Positions 42,121 to 54,629 are shown, counted from the stretch's first letter. The stretch is 64,000 nt of DNA from Sycobia sp. Sy_11 (GCA_018907035.1 JACCIC010000123.1:1439501-1503500), one strand, 5' to 3'. The notes: generated by a model not told the origin, from the sequence alone. Program-made: numbers and translations.

Positions 42121-42950
42121 CTTCGCGGACCGCGGTAACGAATTGGTTCTATCAAGCACCGGCGAGCAGAGTGCCGGGTCTTTCTCCTTTTCAAATTTGG
42201 TCGCTAATGTTAAGAGATAATCAAACGTATCTTCGTAGCTGTGTACAGAAAAAATTTGGATTGATTAAAGTAACTAGATATATGTATTTATGAATCTACC
42301 GTAAAACATAATAAATAAAGGGAATAAAAAGCTCTACTGGTAGAGTAGAGGAAAAAGCCGCATATTTAAATAACAATTTAACATTACAATTAACATGAGA
42401 AGCTCCACGAATAATCTTCTACTCTGTGTCTCGGTCCTAACGTCTTAGGCACGGGTTCAGCCCTAACCAACACAGCAGCCACCGGTCATAAGTGGCACCG
42501 GGAGATTTCTCCGAGATCCAGGTAGGATGGAAGCTCCATAAGATATTATACCTTGCCCCTCTGATGCGCCACGCTGCTTTGCGCCATTTTCACGTACGCA
42601 CTTCAATTTTATTATAATTAAATGTCGATTACTGACAATAAGGCTAACGGTAACTAAGATAACTTAAAAATAACGAACTAACGAAGACGATATCTACTCT
42701 AACGAAGGATACCCTTTACAAGTGTTTCGGTCAGAGATCGAACGCGAAGTGCGTTCTGAAAGGCAATATATCTTTTTCCGGAATTCAGCTAAGAAAGGGT
42801 AGGAGGGGGGGACCTCGGTAGAACACTCGAAGAAAACTGCAGATGTGACAATCTGCGTACTTTTACGCAGGAATCATAAACGACGCAGCGTTCGCCCGTG
42901 TGTTCTGCAAATGTACATGCCGAAGCATTATTCTAGGCTTCATAAATAAT
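42121..42950 (-). repeat. BEL relic 1 5' part and LTR, plus unassigned sequence
   Basis: 42121-42250 still reads as weak Gag on the minus strand. 42265-42330 matches the LTR fragment beside the Gypsy, so it is the other LTR end. 42331-42950 may be the rest of the LTR, but no second copy is available to delimit it. Confidence 0.4.
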
Positions 42951-42967
42951 CATTGATGAAACACAGG

Positions 42968-43210
42968 TAGGAAGAGAAGAGAGAGAGAATGAGAGATCGA
43001 GAGAGAGGGAGAGAGAGGGAGGGATAGAGGGAGAGAGAGAGAGAGGGCGCGACAGAAGGTGCGAGAGAGCGAGCGAGAGAGAGGGAGAGAGATAGGGAGC
43101 GAGAGAAAGAGAGGGAGAGAGAGAGCGAGCGAGAGAGAGGGAGAGAGAGAGAGGGAGCGAGAGAAAGAGAGGGAGCGAGAGAGAGAGAGAGAGAGAGCAA
43201 GAAGAGGAAA
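42968..43210. repeat. (GA)n-rich low-complexity tract
   Basis: About 240 bp of gagaga with ggga and gcga interruptions. Any open frame here (Ser-Leu repeats) is an artefact. Confidence 0.9.
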
Positions 43211-43685
43211 AGGGAAAGTTATATGGTTATATTTTTAAGCCGACGGCAGGCCACATTGCTCCAACATGGTTTACTCCAAATTATAAAATATTTATTCGTT
43301 TTAAATATATATGTGTATTTGTTTCAAACATAAATTTTAATAAATATTTGTTGTATTCTAATACCAATTAAATTAATTTTAATGAATTTAATTTACTTTA
43401 AATAAATATTTGTTTGATTCAAATAATATTTCTTTTAAGAAATGGAGTTATTTAAATTTATACAACTTTATTTCTCAGTGAGATTGTAAAATAATGTTAA
43501 TTATATTCTTTAGTAAATTGCATGAGATAATGTAAATAGCAATGAAATGAAATTTATTATATAAAAATGTAAGAAATGTTATTATATAAATAATTTACAG
43601 AAAGTATCATTTTTTATATTAAATTAGTCTTATTATTAACGTAAACGTAGTCTTATTTTTAAGTTTTCAACACCAAATTTTAAGA
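43211..43685. other. AT-rich, dispersed repeat fragment
   Basis: 43290-43350 is an inverted relative of the repeat at 23805 and 28798; otherwise nothing recognised. Confidence 0.4.
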
Positions 43686-43699
43686 AAATACGTATACAT
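43686..43699. repeat. Target-site duplication, left (14 bp)
   Basis: AAATACGTATACAT, exact match at 44279-44292. Confidence 0.85.
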
Positions 43700-44278
43700 T
43701 AATAAATATTTTTTCATTGGTCTTTCAGTCCAATCAAATCAATCGAAAACAATACGTAACAATATCAATACATATCTACATTAACATTAATACATCAATA
43801 TACAAAAATAATAAAAATAAAAACAAAAATTAAATTAGAAATTATAATTACAGTTAGACTGTCCTTGTTTACAGTCACCTCCACAGGCTATTCTGGAAAT
43901 AAAATAAAATTCAGAAAATAGTTGGCTGAAAAAATTTTTTGTTAGTAAAGTGCAGTCTGACTGTCCCCAACACCCTTACCTAATTGAAGATCCAGTCCAA
44001 GTGGATTTTTTGGAATTTTTTCAGCTGACATTTTCTTTTTAGATTAGTCTACGGGGATCACTGTAAACAAGGACAGTTTGACTGTAATTATAATTTTTTA
44101 TTTAATTTTTATTTTTATTTTTATTATTTTTGTGTATTGATGTATTAATGTTAATGTAGATATGTATTGATATTGTTACGTATTGTTTTTGATTGATTTG
44201 ATTGGACTGTAAGATCAATGAAAAAATATTTATTAATTTGTATATAAGCAGTCGACAAAAGTACAATTAAATTATTTT
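43700..44278. mobile_element. Minimal inverted dimer of PLE subfamily B ends
   Basis: A minus-strand PLE terminus (43700-~43999) meets a plus-strand terminus (~44000-44278) head to head, each reduced to the pseudo-LTR. The left arm ends at the usual 3' point (aataaatatt). The right arm continues ~45 bp further through agcagtcgacaaaagtacaatt, the same asymmetry as in the 11-kb composite. The junction at about 43990-44010 deletes the hammerhead core from both arms. Exact 14-bp duplications flank the whole. Confidence 0.8.
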
Positions 44279-44292
44279 AAATACGTATACAT
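44279..44292. repeat. Target-site duplication, right (14 bp)
   Basis: Exact repeat of 43686-43699. The mariner begins 10 bp further on. Confidence 0.85.
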
Positions 44293-44302
44293 ACATATAT
44301 TA

Positions 44303-45582
44303 GGAGTGTGAATAAGTCTTTCCCGTTTTTTGTAAGAGATGGCGCCACCAATACTGTGCGAGTATTCAATGGTTACATATGTCATAATCAAAGCTTATTC
44401 ATATGTCAACAATTTCCATACTAACACATTAGTTAAAATTTTTTCGCATCATAAATTTTTGATATCGTGAAAATGTCGAAATTTGAGCCGAGTCGACGTC
44501 ATTTGCGGGAAGTTTCACTTTATTGGTTCAATTTGAAGAAATCTGCTGCCGAGACGCATCGATTGCTTCAGGAGGCTTATGGAGAAGGTTCTGTCGATGA
44601 TTCAAGTGTTCGCGGATGGTTTCGACGCTTCAAAAGCGGTGATTTCGACGTGGAAGACAAGAAGCGTTCCGGGCGGCCGCAAATCTGTGAAGATCGAGAA
44701 TTGGCGACTTTGCTTGATGAAGATTCTTGTCAAACGCAAGAAGAACTTGCTGAAGCATTGGGAGTTGGCCGAACAACCATTTCCAAGCGTTTGAAAGCCA
44801 TGGGAATGATCCAAAAGCAAGGAAATTGGATGCCGTACGAACTGAAGCTGAGAGACGTCGAACGGCGTTTTTTCACTTGCGAACAGCTGCTTCAGCGACA
44901 TAAAAGAAAGGGTTTTCTGCATCGTATCGTGACTGGCGATGAAAAGTGGATACGTTACGATAATCCGAAGCGAAGAAAATCATGGGGACTACCCGGCCAT
45001 GCATCATCATCGACGGCCAAGCCAAATATTCATGGCGCCAAGCTCATGCTCTGTATATGGTGGGACCAGCTAGGTGTGGTTTACTATGAGCTTCTGAAAC
45101 CGAATGAAAGGATCACAGGCGAGGTCTATCGACGACAATTGAAGCGTTTGAGCCGCGCACTGCGAGAAAAACGGACACAATACTCCGACAGGCACGACAA
45201 AGTTATTTTGCAACATGACAATGCTCGCCCACATGTTGCACCGCCGGTGAAAACATACTTAGAAACGCTCAAATGGGAAGTCCTACCCCACCCGCCGTAT
45301 AGTCCAGACGTTGCTCCGTCTGATTATCATCTCTTCAGATCGATGACGCATGGCCTGGCTGACCAGCACTTCCATTCCTACGAGGAAGCCAAAAAATGGG
45401 TGGATGACTGGATAGAGGCCAAACCGGTCGAATGTTTTCGCAACGGGATTCGTATGTTGCCAGAAAGATGGGAAAAAGTTGTAGCTAGCGATGGCCAATA
45501 CTTTCAATAATTCATTTGTAACCATTTTTTCACAATAAAGGCTCAAAATTTGAAAAAAAACGGGAAAGACTTATTCACATAC

Positions 45583-45586
<4 letters not shown>
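44303..45586 (+). mobile_element. Mariner element, apparently complete
   Basis: Terminal inverted repeats share gtgaataagtctttcccg with ttttt following (left from 44303, right ending 45586), with TA on both sides. The length is ~1.28 kb, normal for mariner. The outermost 3-6 bases of the two repeats differ slightly. It contains an uninterrupted transposase. Confidence 0.85.
44473..45510 (+). CDS. Mariner transposase, DD34D, uninterrupted
   Basis: From the ATG at 44473 the frame gives 345 residues, the normal mariner length; the upstream in-frame GTG at 44467 is not needed. The N-terminal half has two helix-turn-helix regions (SVRGWFRRFKSGDFDVEDKK; LGVGRTTISKRLKAMG) for TIR binding. The linker has WMPYEL in place of the usual WVPHEL. 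The catalytic Asp residues are D156 (VTGDEKW), D249 (LQHDNARPH) and D284 (YSPDVAPSD), 34 residues between the last two, at the same positions as I recall for Mos1. The C-terminus ERWEKVVASDGQYF is typical. The enzyme excises and inserts the element at TA. All key residues are present, so it could be active, unlike the relic at 12063. Confidence 0.92.
   Translation: MSKFEPSRRHLREVSLYWFNLKKSAAETHRLLQEAYGEGSVDDSSVRGWFRRFKSGDFDVEDKKRSGRPQICEDRELATLLDEDSCQTQEELAEALGVGRTTISKRLKAMGMIQKQGNWMPYELKLRDVERRFFTCEQLLQRHKRKGFLHRIVTGDEKWIRYDNPKRRKSWGLPGHASSSTAKPNIHGAKLMLCIWWDQLGVVYYELLKPNERITGEVYRRQLKRLSRALREKRTQYSDRHDKVILQHDNARPHVAPPVKTYLETLKWEVLPHPPYSPDVAPSDYHLFRSMTHGLADQHFHSYEEAKKWVDDWIEAKPVECFRNGIRMLPERWEKVVASDGQYFQ

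Positions 45587-45628
<42 letters not shown>
45587..45628. repeat. (AT)n microsatellite
   Basis: About 21 AT units directly against the mariner's right end. Confidence 0.9.
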
Positions 45629-45629
<1 letters not shown>

Positions 45630-45753
45630 GTATTTTCTGAAAAATTTGGTAGCGGAGTGTAATAAATAGGATTCACTGGTATCGACGAAGAAGTTCTCTA
45701 AGAGTGCTGCATACCTCGATCGAAGCTCCACGTTGAACTACCAGAATGGAAGT

Positions 45754-46090
45754 AAATTTACTTCGATATCTCATTCCCTCAGTTTTGATTGTAGAAAGTT
45801 AAAAAAAAATTTGTATAAATCTTTAGACGTGCCCACAAGTGGCGAAACTTTCCTAGAATTTATAACATTTCTCGAAGTAGGTTACAAAAAATAAGGAAAT
45901 TTCGTACAACTTTGTCTTCTTCTCCATGTGGTGCTAATGCTTTAAAAGAAAATAATTATTATAAATTTTAGACGTTATTTACATACATAATTCGAGTGTC
46001 GCTACTTGTAGGACAAAATAATAAATCAAATAATATTTGTTTCACTGTTCTACCTTTTGTATAAACAAAATGAGATATCGAAGTAAATTT
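45754..46090. mobile_element. MITE-like foldback with perfect 22-bp TIRs
   Basis: AAATTTACTTCGATATCTCA plus TT at 45754-45775 is the exact reverse complement of 46069-46090. Weaker complementarity continues inside (cccacaagtggcg near 45830 against cgctacttgtagg near 46005). 337 bp, no ORF. Superfamily not assigned. Confidence 0.65.
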
Positions 46091-48320
46091 CTAATACTAT
46101 TATATTACGATAATCACTATTTCTGTAGATAAAAAAGAGAGAAATTTAGTTTTGGCATATTTGAAAAGATGTCCCAACAAGCAGCAATCAGTACCGTATA
46201 TATATTATCGAAATAAAAAGAACCCTGATGCTTATAGTAATATCTCACATTTATATTTTACGTAAGTAATTATAACAGACAATTAGGCGATATAAATAAA
46301 TATATGTAGATAATATTTTACATTATGCATTTTATTGTAGTTTTTACATATAAAAGAGATTTTATTTTTCAAAAGAATATCAAGCGTGCAAGTTCACAAT
46401 CATGTATATATACGCGCACAATATACAGCAATCCATGAGTGAGTCGAGCGTCTCTGCGTGCGCCTTCTTATCTAAATATCACCTATTAGTTGTAGTACGT
46501 CCGAGCGAGACAAAAAACGAAGATGTTTACTATATCTGATTTTATTGCTTTTATTCTCTGCTCCAACAAACTCGACTTATTATATGTATTATATTTGTGT
46601 CGTAAAGGCCCAAATTTAGGTAAAAGTAATTAAGGTAAAGTACTATATATATTCACGAATATATACTTAGCATATTTGAACGCTTGCTTTGCTGCCATTC
46701 AAGCTTTTTTGAAAATATATATTTGGGTGAGGACTTCCGAAGAGCTCCTACATTATATTTTGCGGAAAATGTATGCACTTATGCTTTTTGCGGTACTTAT
46801 GATGGATTTCATAGTGCTTTTTTACTGAAATGGAATTTGAATGTCGAAATCAATACAAAAAGCATAGAAATAGTGTTTTTTAGTATTTTCGGATAATAAG
46901 AAAATTTTTAAAAAATTTTTTAAAAGAGAGATGTACATCTCATAAAAGAGTCTTTTTTGATCTGTTTATTTTTTTGGTACAACCGATATTTCTGAAGAAA
47001 AATTTAACAATTTCATCTAGGGCTGTTTTTTGTGAAATTTTGCGATTTTTGGCTATACTACAGAAAGCACCCATATCTGATTTTGCTTAAAATTGGCGTA
47101 TTACCATTTTTGGTATGCTGATTATTACTATTGTTCTGATTTTTATACATTTTGAATTTTTATGGCAAAATACATAAAAACTACGTAAATGCATAAACAT
47201 TATGTTCTAAGAAATATTTTCAAGAATTTGACATAATGTATTTAATTATAGTTTTACATCCAATAAAATGTGTCCTTACTCATATTTCTATTTTAGATGT
47301 TAAAAAAATACATACCAAGTGAGAAGCGTTTTTAGCATAAAACTTATCTATTTTAACGAAAAAATAATTTATTTTAGCATAAAAATGATCTATTTTAATG
47401 AGATTTACAACTTTTATTTGCAATATATTTTTTAATTTTTCATACATTCTTTGATCAATTTGAATAACTTTCATTATTGTGTTTATTTTCTGGAATTTGC
47501 GATTTAAATTCCATTTTCACCAAAAGCCACTATGATATATATGTATTTGGAAATGATTCTGAATTTTCCCGAGCAACTAAGCGAGGTTTTTGTACATGTT
47601 TCTGTATGTGGCTAGTTCCGTGCAAGACATGTCAGAGCTGCGTGAACCCGTTTTAGGGAGCCGTGAATTAACTTTTCCCTCGATCAGATCAAATATTTTT
47701 TACTAAAACTTTGTATTTGTCATACCTTGTTGATACGCACAAACACTCTTTGCTATATTTGTAGAGAAATGATTTGCTATTATATAATTTGAATGTACTT
47801 CCAATTAGTCAATACCAAATTCGAATGCTACCTTTTATTTATGTTAGTTTTTATCGAGAAATGCTGTCTGCACAAAAAATATGTAGCATAAAAAATATAT
47901 ATTTTTATAAAATTTTCAAATTTTATTAAAAATATTTTTGGATATGTATATTAGTTTCCGAAACTAATTTGCAAAACCAGCATTTTTATGCATTTTTTCT
48001 GATTCTATGAAAATTCAAAATATGCACAAAGCCACTATAATATTCGCAATTAGCAACCCAAAATACATAAATACATAAATTTTGAGCAAAAGCAGGTGAG
48101 CAGAATAATTACAACTACAGCGACAGACTCGGCGATAAGTGCAATCTATAGTTGCTCAGCAAAAACGTTCAGGGGACTCCATGTCGTTTTGAAAATATTG
48201 GAAAATATCAATCAAATCTCAGCAAATCTATATATATATATATATATATGCTAAGCTTCTATTCAAGCGTGATAAACGATACCGTAAACGTCTTGTTGCT
48301 TATCTCATTATGTCCATACG

Positions 48321-48361
<41 letters not shown>

Positions 48362-48460
48362 ATATATCTATATATATAAAGTTAGTATTATATGATAGGA
48401 ATATAAATATAAAATAAAACTTGATGCATAATTTTGATTTAAAGAGTTCTTGTTATTTAT
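46091..48460. other. AT-rich, no recognised gene
   Basis: (AT)n runs at 48228-48249 and 48325-48356. Recurrent tttatgcatttttt-like strings at 47130-48080 suggest old repeats, but none could be delimited. Confidence 0.5.
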
Positions 48461-48467
48461 AAGTAAA

Positions 48468-51400
48468 ATGGCTCCTACGCCTCTTAAAAGACTTACAGCA
48501 TTACGACAGGCTCGTATACATGAGATAGGACGTATGACTAAACGGTTGAGGGATAAAAATCCAGATTCCCTAAATGAAAACATAGTTGATTCGCGTATTG
48601 ATGCTCTTAATGGAATTTGGTCGGAGGCTCGAGACACGCACGCTTTGATCGCAGTTAGAGATGATGCTGAGTATGATCCCTATATTACCGGTAACATTTT
48701 TCTGAGGCTTCAAACTGTATATGAAGATCTATTAGATGAACTGCTAACTCAAGTAGCTCATTTCGAAAGTAATTTTGCTCTTCCGATTGCTACAGTTTTG
48801 AATAATAATGAGGCATTAAATACTAGATTGGACTCCGCAAGGCTTCCCAAACTCAATCTTCCGAAATTTTCAGGTAGATATGAGGATGTGGAGAGTTTTT
48901 CTGATTTGTTTATTTCTTTAGTACATTCTAAAAATACAACAGATGCTACTAAGTTAAGCTATTTTAAACTTTGCTTAACGAATTGTTCGCGCGCTGTCTA
49001 AAAATGCCGATCGAGTACTGGAATATATGGCTAACACATATTTTAGCCGCACAGTTAGACTCGGAATCGAAAAAATTATGGGAAACCGAGGTTAGTGTGA
49101 AAGACCGAATTATTATCACGAATGATGAGGATCGGTCGACAATCAGTTCAACTGAATCTGGGACGCTGCATCATCTTCCGAAATTCTCAGAGCTCGTTGA
49201 ATTTCTTGAGAAACACTCTCAAACATTAAACATGAATACAGTCGAAACTGTTGTTGAAAAAAAAAACGCATAATGTAAAACAAGGCTCATTTTCAAAAAA
49301 GGTGTTTTATTCGCAAAGTGACTTTAAATCAGCTCCGAAATGGGCACTCTGCTCGGGTTTACATTCGTTATGGAGATGTTATAAACTGAAAGCTAAATCT
49401 CCATTTGATCGTAGGTCCGAATAAGGTGTTTAAAATTATGCTTCAATTGTTTTGGAGATCACCAATTCAATGACTGCAAGTCTACGGGACGTTGTAGTAC
49501 GTGTAAGGAAAAGCACCATACACTTTTGCACTTTAATTCTAAACGAGTGCAAAATCTTACAAAAAATTTCGATTAAGGGGCCGAACAATCTGATAACATA
49601 GAGCTTCAAAATGTAAAGGCGTTTACGACTATTATTTTTAATGGAAAACGTTGGGTCGTACTAGCTACAGCTCAATTGTTTATTCGTGGTCCGTGTAGCA
49701 GGCAGACGCGAGTGCGTGCGTTTCTTGATCAAGGGTCTGCGGCAACTTTCTTTAGCAAATCTATCGTTCAACTAATCGGTCTATCAAAATAACCGACTAA
49801 TATTTGTTTATTCGGAATCGGCGAGAATGCTGCCGGCACAGTAAATGCAATAACAGCACTGTCGTTGCAATCGATGATAGACCTCAATTTTAACTTAGAA
49901 GTTCAAGCCTTCGGGCTTCCTCGCTTAACGTCCCATTTACCTGTTCGTAATTTAATGGAAATAAATTTAGCCGAATTCGCGAATATATGTTTAGCATTTT
50001 ATCTAAAGGATTCAACAGACGTGATTTTGGGAGCTAATATTTACGGGAAATTATTGAGATCAGGAGTAGGCACTTATTGTAATTCGAGTTTGATTTCACA
50101 AAATATCGTACTCGGGTGGGTTTTGTCGGGATCTGTTCAAACGAGCGCGTCACGGCAGGTGGATTTTCCTACGCAGGCCACGATAAAAATGATGCATTGT
50201 ATTTCAGATGATTTAAGTAAATCATTGCAATAGTTTTGGGATTTCGAGGACTTACCTAATACTCACTCGAGGATCTAACCCGAAGATGATGCAGGCGAGC
50301 GTCTTTTTTGTGAGACACACATGCGTGATACAGAAGGTCGTTTCACAGTATGCCTTACTTTAAAATCCGATTTACCGGCGGTGGCGATGGAGACGCGAAG
50401 CATGTCATTAGGTTCGTTGTCTCACTTGCGCAGATGTCTCGCACGTGACTTTGCCTGTTGAAGCTTATCGCGAGTTTATGTCCGAATATGAACGTCTTGG
50501 CCATATGACTCGAATTCCTAAAAACGAAATTAATAATTCCAATGCATGGTACTTGCCACATCATGCCGTTGCACGTTATATAAAGTCAAGGTTGAAGTTG
50601 CGCGTCGTTTTCGATGCATCTCGTTTCACCAGTGATAAGCATTGCTTTAATAAATTTCTTATGTCCGGTCCAGCTCTTCAAAGTAATATTAGTTTAATAT
50701 TGCTAAACTGGCGGTTTTATCGTTACGTTTTTATAGAAGACATTGTAAAAATGTTTCGATAAATACGCGTTTCACAAGACCAACAGGACAACAAAGAATT
50801 TTATGGGCTCCTAGACATAATGAAATCTCCGTAGATTACAGATTAACAACCGTAACTTACGGTAACTCTTGCGCGCCGTATCTCGCGATCAGTACATTAC
50901 TACAGCTAGCTGAAAATGAGAGATCGCATTTTCCCTTTGGCGCGCAATCTTTAGAACACAATATGTATGTTGACGACATTTTCTCTTGAGTAGATGAACT
51001 CCTAGCTGCTATTCCAAAGAAAAATGAAACGATAAATATACTTCAGACCGCAGGTGTAAGGCTTGATAAATGGGCCATCAACCATTGTGAGTTACTACCG
51101 GTGCAAAATCAAGCTTCAAATATAAACGAAAAAAGCCCATCGAGAAAGATACTACAGTAAAAACACTAGGAGTTCATTCGAATCAAAGAGATGATTTCGA
51201 AACAATGTTTGCCGCATCAACTAAACGTGCAATACTATCGAACATAGCGCGTTTGTTGGATTCTACGGGCTGGCTTTCCCCAATCACAGTCACTTCAAAA
51301 ATCTTAATGCAAGACTTATGGATACTAAAATGTGATTGGGACTCTCCATTACCCATAACCATGCGCGAACAATGGCTTGAGTATTGCAAATCGCTTGCTT

Positions 51401-51474
51401 CTTTAGAATATATATCTATTGACCGGTGGTTGCGTGGCTCATCTGAAATTGTAATTCGTGTAATAATATTGTAA
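48468..51474 (+). pseudogene. BEL/Pao retrotransposon relic 2
   Basis: Gag starts at ATG 48468 (MAPTPLKRLTALRQARIHEI…LPKLNLPKFSGRYEDVESF), then is frame-shifted to 48971-49273 (IEYWNIWLTHILAAQLDSE). A degraded zinc-knuckle region (about 49330-49420) follows. The protease is at 49700-50240 with the active-site-like AFLDQGSAATF, and GANIYGKLLRSG. RT pieces are 50445-50762 (YERLGHMTRIPKNEI, WYLPHHAV, LRVVFDASR) and about 50810-51000 with MYVDDIFS. 51183-51474 is the RT-RNase H connection (SNIARLLDSTGWLSPITVTSKILMQDLW). Multiple stops and frameshifts. RNase H and integrase are missing. Confidence 0.85.
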
Positions 51475-52372
51475 TTGTTATTGTAATTCGTGAGTGATGT
51501 TCATCCTGCGTACGAAGGCGGGCGGTATGTTTGTGTGTAATACGGTCTTTATGTTTCCTCCGTGCCTGTCATGTTTATATCATGCGATATGAATGAGTCA
51601 TACACTCGTTGACGCCGGGATCCCCGCACTCGAAGGAACTGCGCAGGCTCTGTTGCTTCTAGGTTCGATGATTGAGCGTTACGCGCGAACAGATTGACTG
51701 AGTCTTCGATTGTAATCGGTCTGTTCGACGTGGCTCTTTGTTACTTGCGTAATTTTTCCTTGTATTTGGTTTCCCTTTTATGAACGTTTGTGATTAATTG
51801 CATTGTTATACTATGTATGTTCTATAGTAAAAATTGTTATTTGTTAAGTTCTCGTTGTTTCGCAAGTGTTAATTTATATATCAAAAGTGAACAAGATCCG
51901 AACGCGCGATCTTTGTGCCTGAGGTTGTAAGCGGCAGTTCAAGGCTGTTCCTTCCTTCTGCGCAGTGAGGGCTGCTCCTGTACCGAAGACGTTTGGTACT
52001 CTGCTGCATGTTCGATTTGTCTATCGGCCTCGATTATCTTTTCCGCTATCAAACTATTTAAAGGCGAGGGTAATTAAGCTCTTTGATAAGTAAATGTACA
52101 AATCTTTGAGGGCTGTGCCCTCATTTATTACAGTTCTTGCGTCAGTTAGAAATGAAGTATTACTATTCGGTAAGATGCGTCTCATTTATTGGTGCCAATA
52201 AAAAATAGTTATAGTTTTAGTATTAATAATTTCTTATATTTTGACTATAGGTATCGCAGTAAGTTTAGTTAATTCATTTGTATTCATTTTTATTTCAATA
52301 AATAATAGTGTTCAAATGTAATATTTGCTCGGGCTTTTCCCTCAAATCGTGAGGGTTTTTACACCTAAGCAA
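51475..52372 (+). repeat. LTR-like sequence
   Basis: A non-coding block of mixed composition with tgtaattg at its start and ggtttttaca at its end, and AATAAA motifs at about 52300-52310, immediately after the truncated BEL relic. It could be that element's 3' LTR after loss of the integrase region, or a solo LTR. No partner copy is in the window and no target duplication could be read. Confidence 0.3.
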
Positions 52373-52666
52373 GTAACATCTATATATGCTTCGCGAAATA
52401 TTGTGTTTTTCTTTTATATACCAAGCCACTCATCCCCATCCTCTTTTCTAGTATAAAAAATAATACAGAATAATGTTTCACCTTATTTTTATTGTCTTTA
52501 CATATAAGAATCTTACTATATAAATATAAATACTTCATATCCTCGTGTTCAACTCTGAGGAAGGGGAGATGAAGCTAATTATCTTTTGGGAGGCTTTACA
52601 TTTTTAATGAATTTATTTAATAATTTTTTTCTTCAAGTTTTGATATCAACTCAATATGAAGTTACA

Positions 52667-52668
<2 letters not shown>

Positions 52669-52729
<61 letters not shown>
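52669..52729. repeat. (AT)n microsatellite
   Basis: About 30 AT units, the longest in the window. Confidence 0.9.
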
Positions 52730-52731
<2 letters not shown>

Positions 52732-54050
52732 AACAGGGTTCTAGGTTACCAAGGTACTAAATACGACCTTGGTGTGTTGCTTCTATTTTACCTAATCCTG
52801 TCACTATTAATATAGAAATTAATAATTTAAATACTTACCGTCGCCAAGGAATCAACTTACCTTGGCCGGAAGTGGTGAATAAAATATTTTTTAATTTATA
52901 AGTAATTATAAATTTATTATAAATATTATTAATTATTTCTATATTTATCAATATTTCATATTCTTAGTAAGAATTTATTCTTACTGCTCGGCCCTCAGTT
53001 TTATCCTTGGCAATCAATTATATAATAATTCCGATTCAGTGTAATACAATATTTTATTTATAACTTCTTTATAACAATGTAGTTTTATACCAAGGATACC
53101 GCGGCAGCAGGATCCAAAAATCACTTCCAAATATTTAAAATCTTGTGATATGTTATATGAGGAAATATGGGATTATTGGTTTGATAATTATTTTTAATAA
53201 ATCAAACATTTATAAAAAGAGAACTATAAAGAATTATTTATTATATAAAAAAATAATTACTTTTAATCATAAAATTTATTAGGTTTAATAAAAAAATTAA
53301 CAATATAAAAAAAATTACTTTAATAAAAATTTATTAATTTACTAATATGTCTATCTTTGTTTTATAGCTTAGTGTGCACCCGCTATCTCTCGATTACGCG
53401 AGTGAATCAAAGAATTCTTTTTGATATTATAAATTATATAAATCAATAGAAATAAATAAAAATATACATTATTTCATTTAAAATATATTATTAACGTAAA
53501 TGTTAATTTTCTTTGATTCATTATGCTTGTGTGCATTAACAACACGCACAGTAGCGCCAATATACACAAGCTATTTAATCTAGGTTAACTTGTGTATGCG
53601 TGGCTCTCGCTCGAACCAACGCTCACATGCACAAGCACACGCAATTCGAATCCTAACCGTTATATACAGAATTAAATTTTAAACGAGATGAATTCCGAAT
53701 TGTATTACCGCAACTAGTTGTTCATTTAACAACTAGCGGGTTTATATATATTTGTTTTGCACGTTTTATCAAACATAGGGAAATAGTAATGATCACTTAC
53801 TTGTAAATAATATTAAATACGTTGCGGGCCCGATGTTCTTCCATTGCTGTCAAAGACGAATCTCAATAGCTCTTTGTTTTAAAATATGGAAGAATGTTGA
53901 TGTGATTATCTATTAATCACCACAATAACAATCCTTAATCTCACTCAAGACTTAATCGAGTTTTCTTTATTGTGAAAAAGAAAACAGAAGAAAAGGACTG
54001 GATAAAGAATCTATTTTTTAACGAAGAAGAATCTATTTTTTAACTGTCTT
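52730..54050. other. AT-rich, possible LTR-like start
   Basis: tgtaacagggttctaggtta at 52728 looks like an LTR start, but no matching end or second copy is visible. No open frame is supported. gaatcaaagaattc near 53406 and ttctttgattca near 53509 form a short inverted repeat. Confidence 0.3.
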
Positions 54051-54179
54051 ACTTTGAAGTTCGAACTATTCTATCTTCATCTTTCCTCCACTCCCTCATA
54101 TTTGCTAAAGTCGAGAGAGACTATAACCTGTCTTCTGTCTCTCTCTACTTCGCAAACGAACACCACTAATGTATATATC

Positions 54180-54629
54180 AGTGCTTGTTACAATATATAT
54201 AATCCAGATGATTCGGGTAGTTCTGGTCAGAGTGACGAAGATTCTGGTTCTGAATCTATCGATAACTTATTACTGACTACATATGAATACATTTATAAAT
54301 GGATCGACGGAGAAAATAGTTATTCCTGCAAACTTGAAAATGAAATATTGTTATCTGATAGTCATAAGAAAGACATTAAAAATATGAGTTCAGTTGACCT
54401 ATCTGAGACCTTTTTTTGCAAAGAAATTAAATATTATATTATAGAATCAACTAAGATGAATAATTACAGTCTAACAATGTCAGATTTGAATGTATTTATA
54501 GGAATAATACTTTTCTCATCATTCAATAAAAGGAAAAGTCAAAGAGATTATTGGTCTAATGATCCCTTTTTATCTAGTGATATAGTGAAATCGGCTATGG
54601 GACGCAGTGCATTTGAAAATCTAAGTTGA
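54180..54629 (+). pseudogene. piggyBac transposase, N-terminal fragment
   Basis: Acidic Ser/Asp-rich start (DDSGSSGQSDEDSGSESID), then SVDLSETFFCKEIKYYIIEST, NVFIGIILFSSFNKRKSQRDYWSNDPFL and KSAMGRSAFENL. This is the order of the N-terminal part of the piggyBac DDE domain (Phe-rich entry, then I-x-x-YW-x-x-[DN]-P, then M-x-R-x-x-F-x-x-L). It stops after ~150 residues, before the first catalytic Asp, and runs into an (AT)n tract. TTAA ends were not located. Truncated and inactive. Confidence 0.8.

Noticed and set aside
42940..43200. 86-residue Ser/Leu repeat protein
   Set aside because: Pure translation of the GA-rich tract.
48368..48637. Minus-strand 89-residue open frame
   Set aside because: Antisense of the BEL/Pao gag start.
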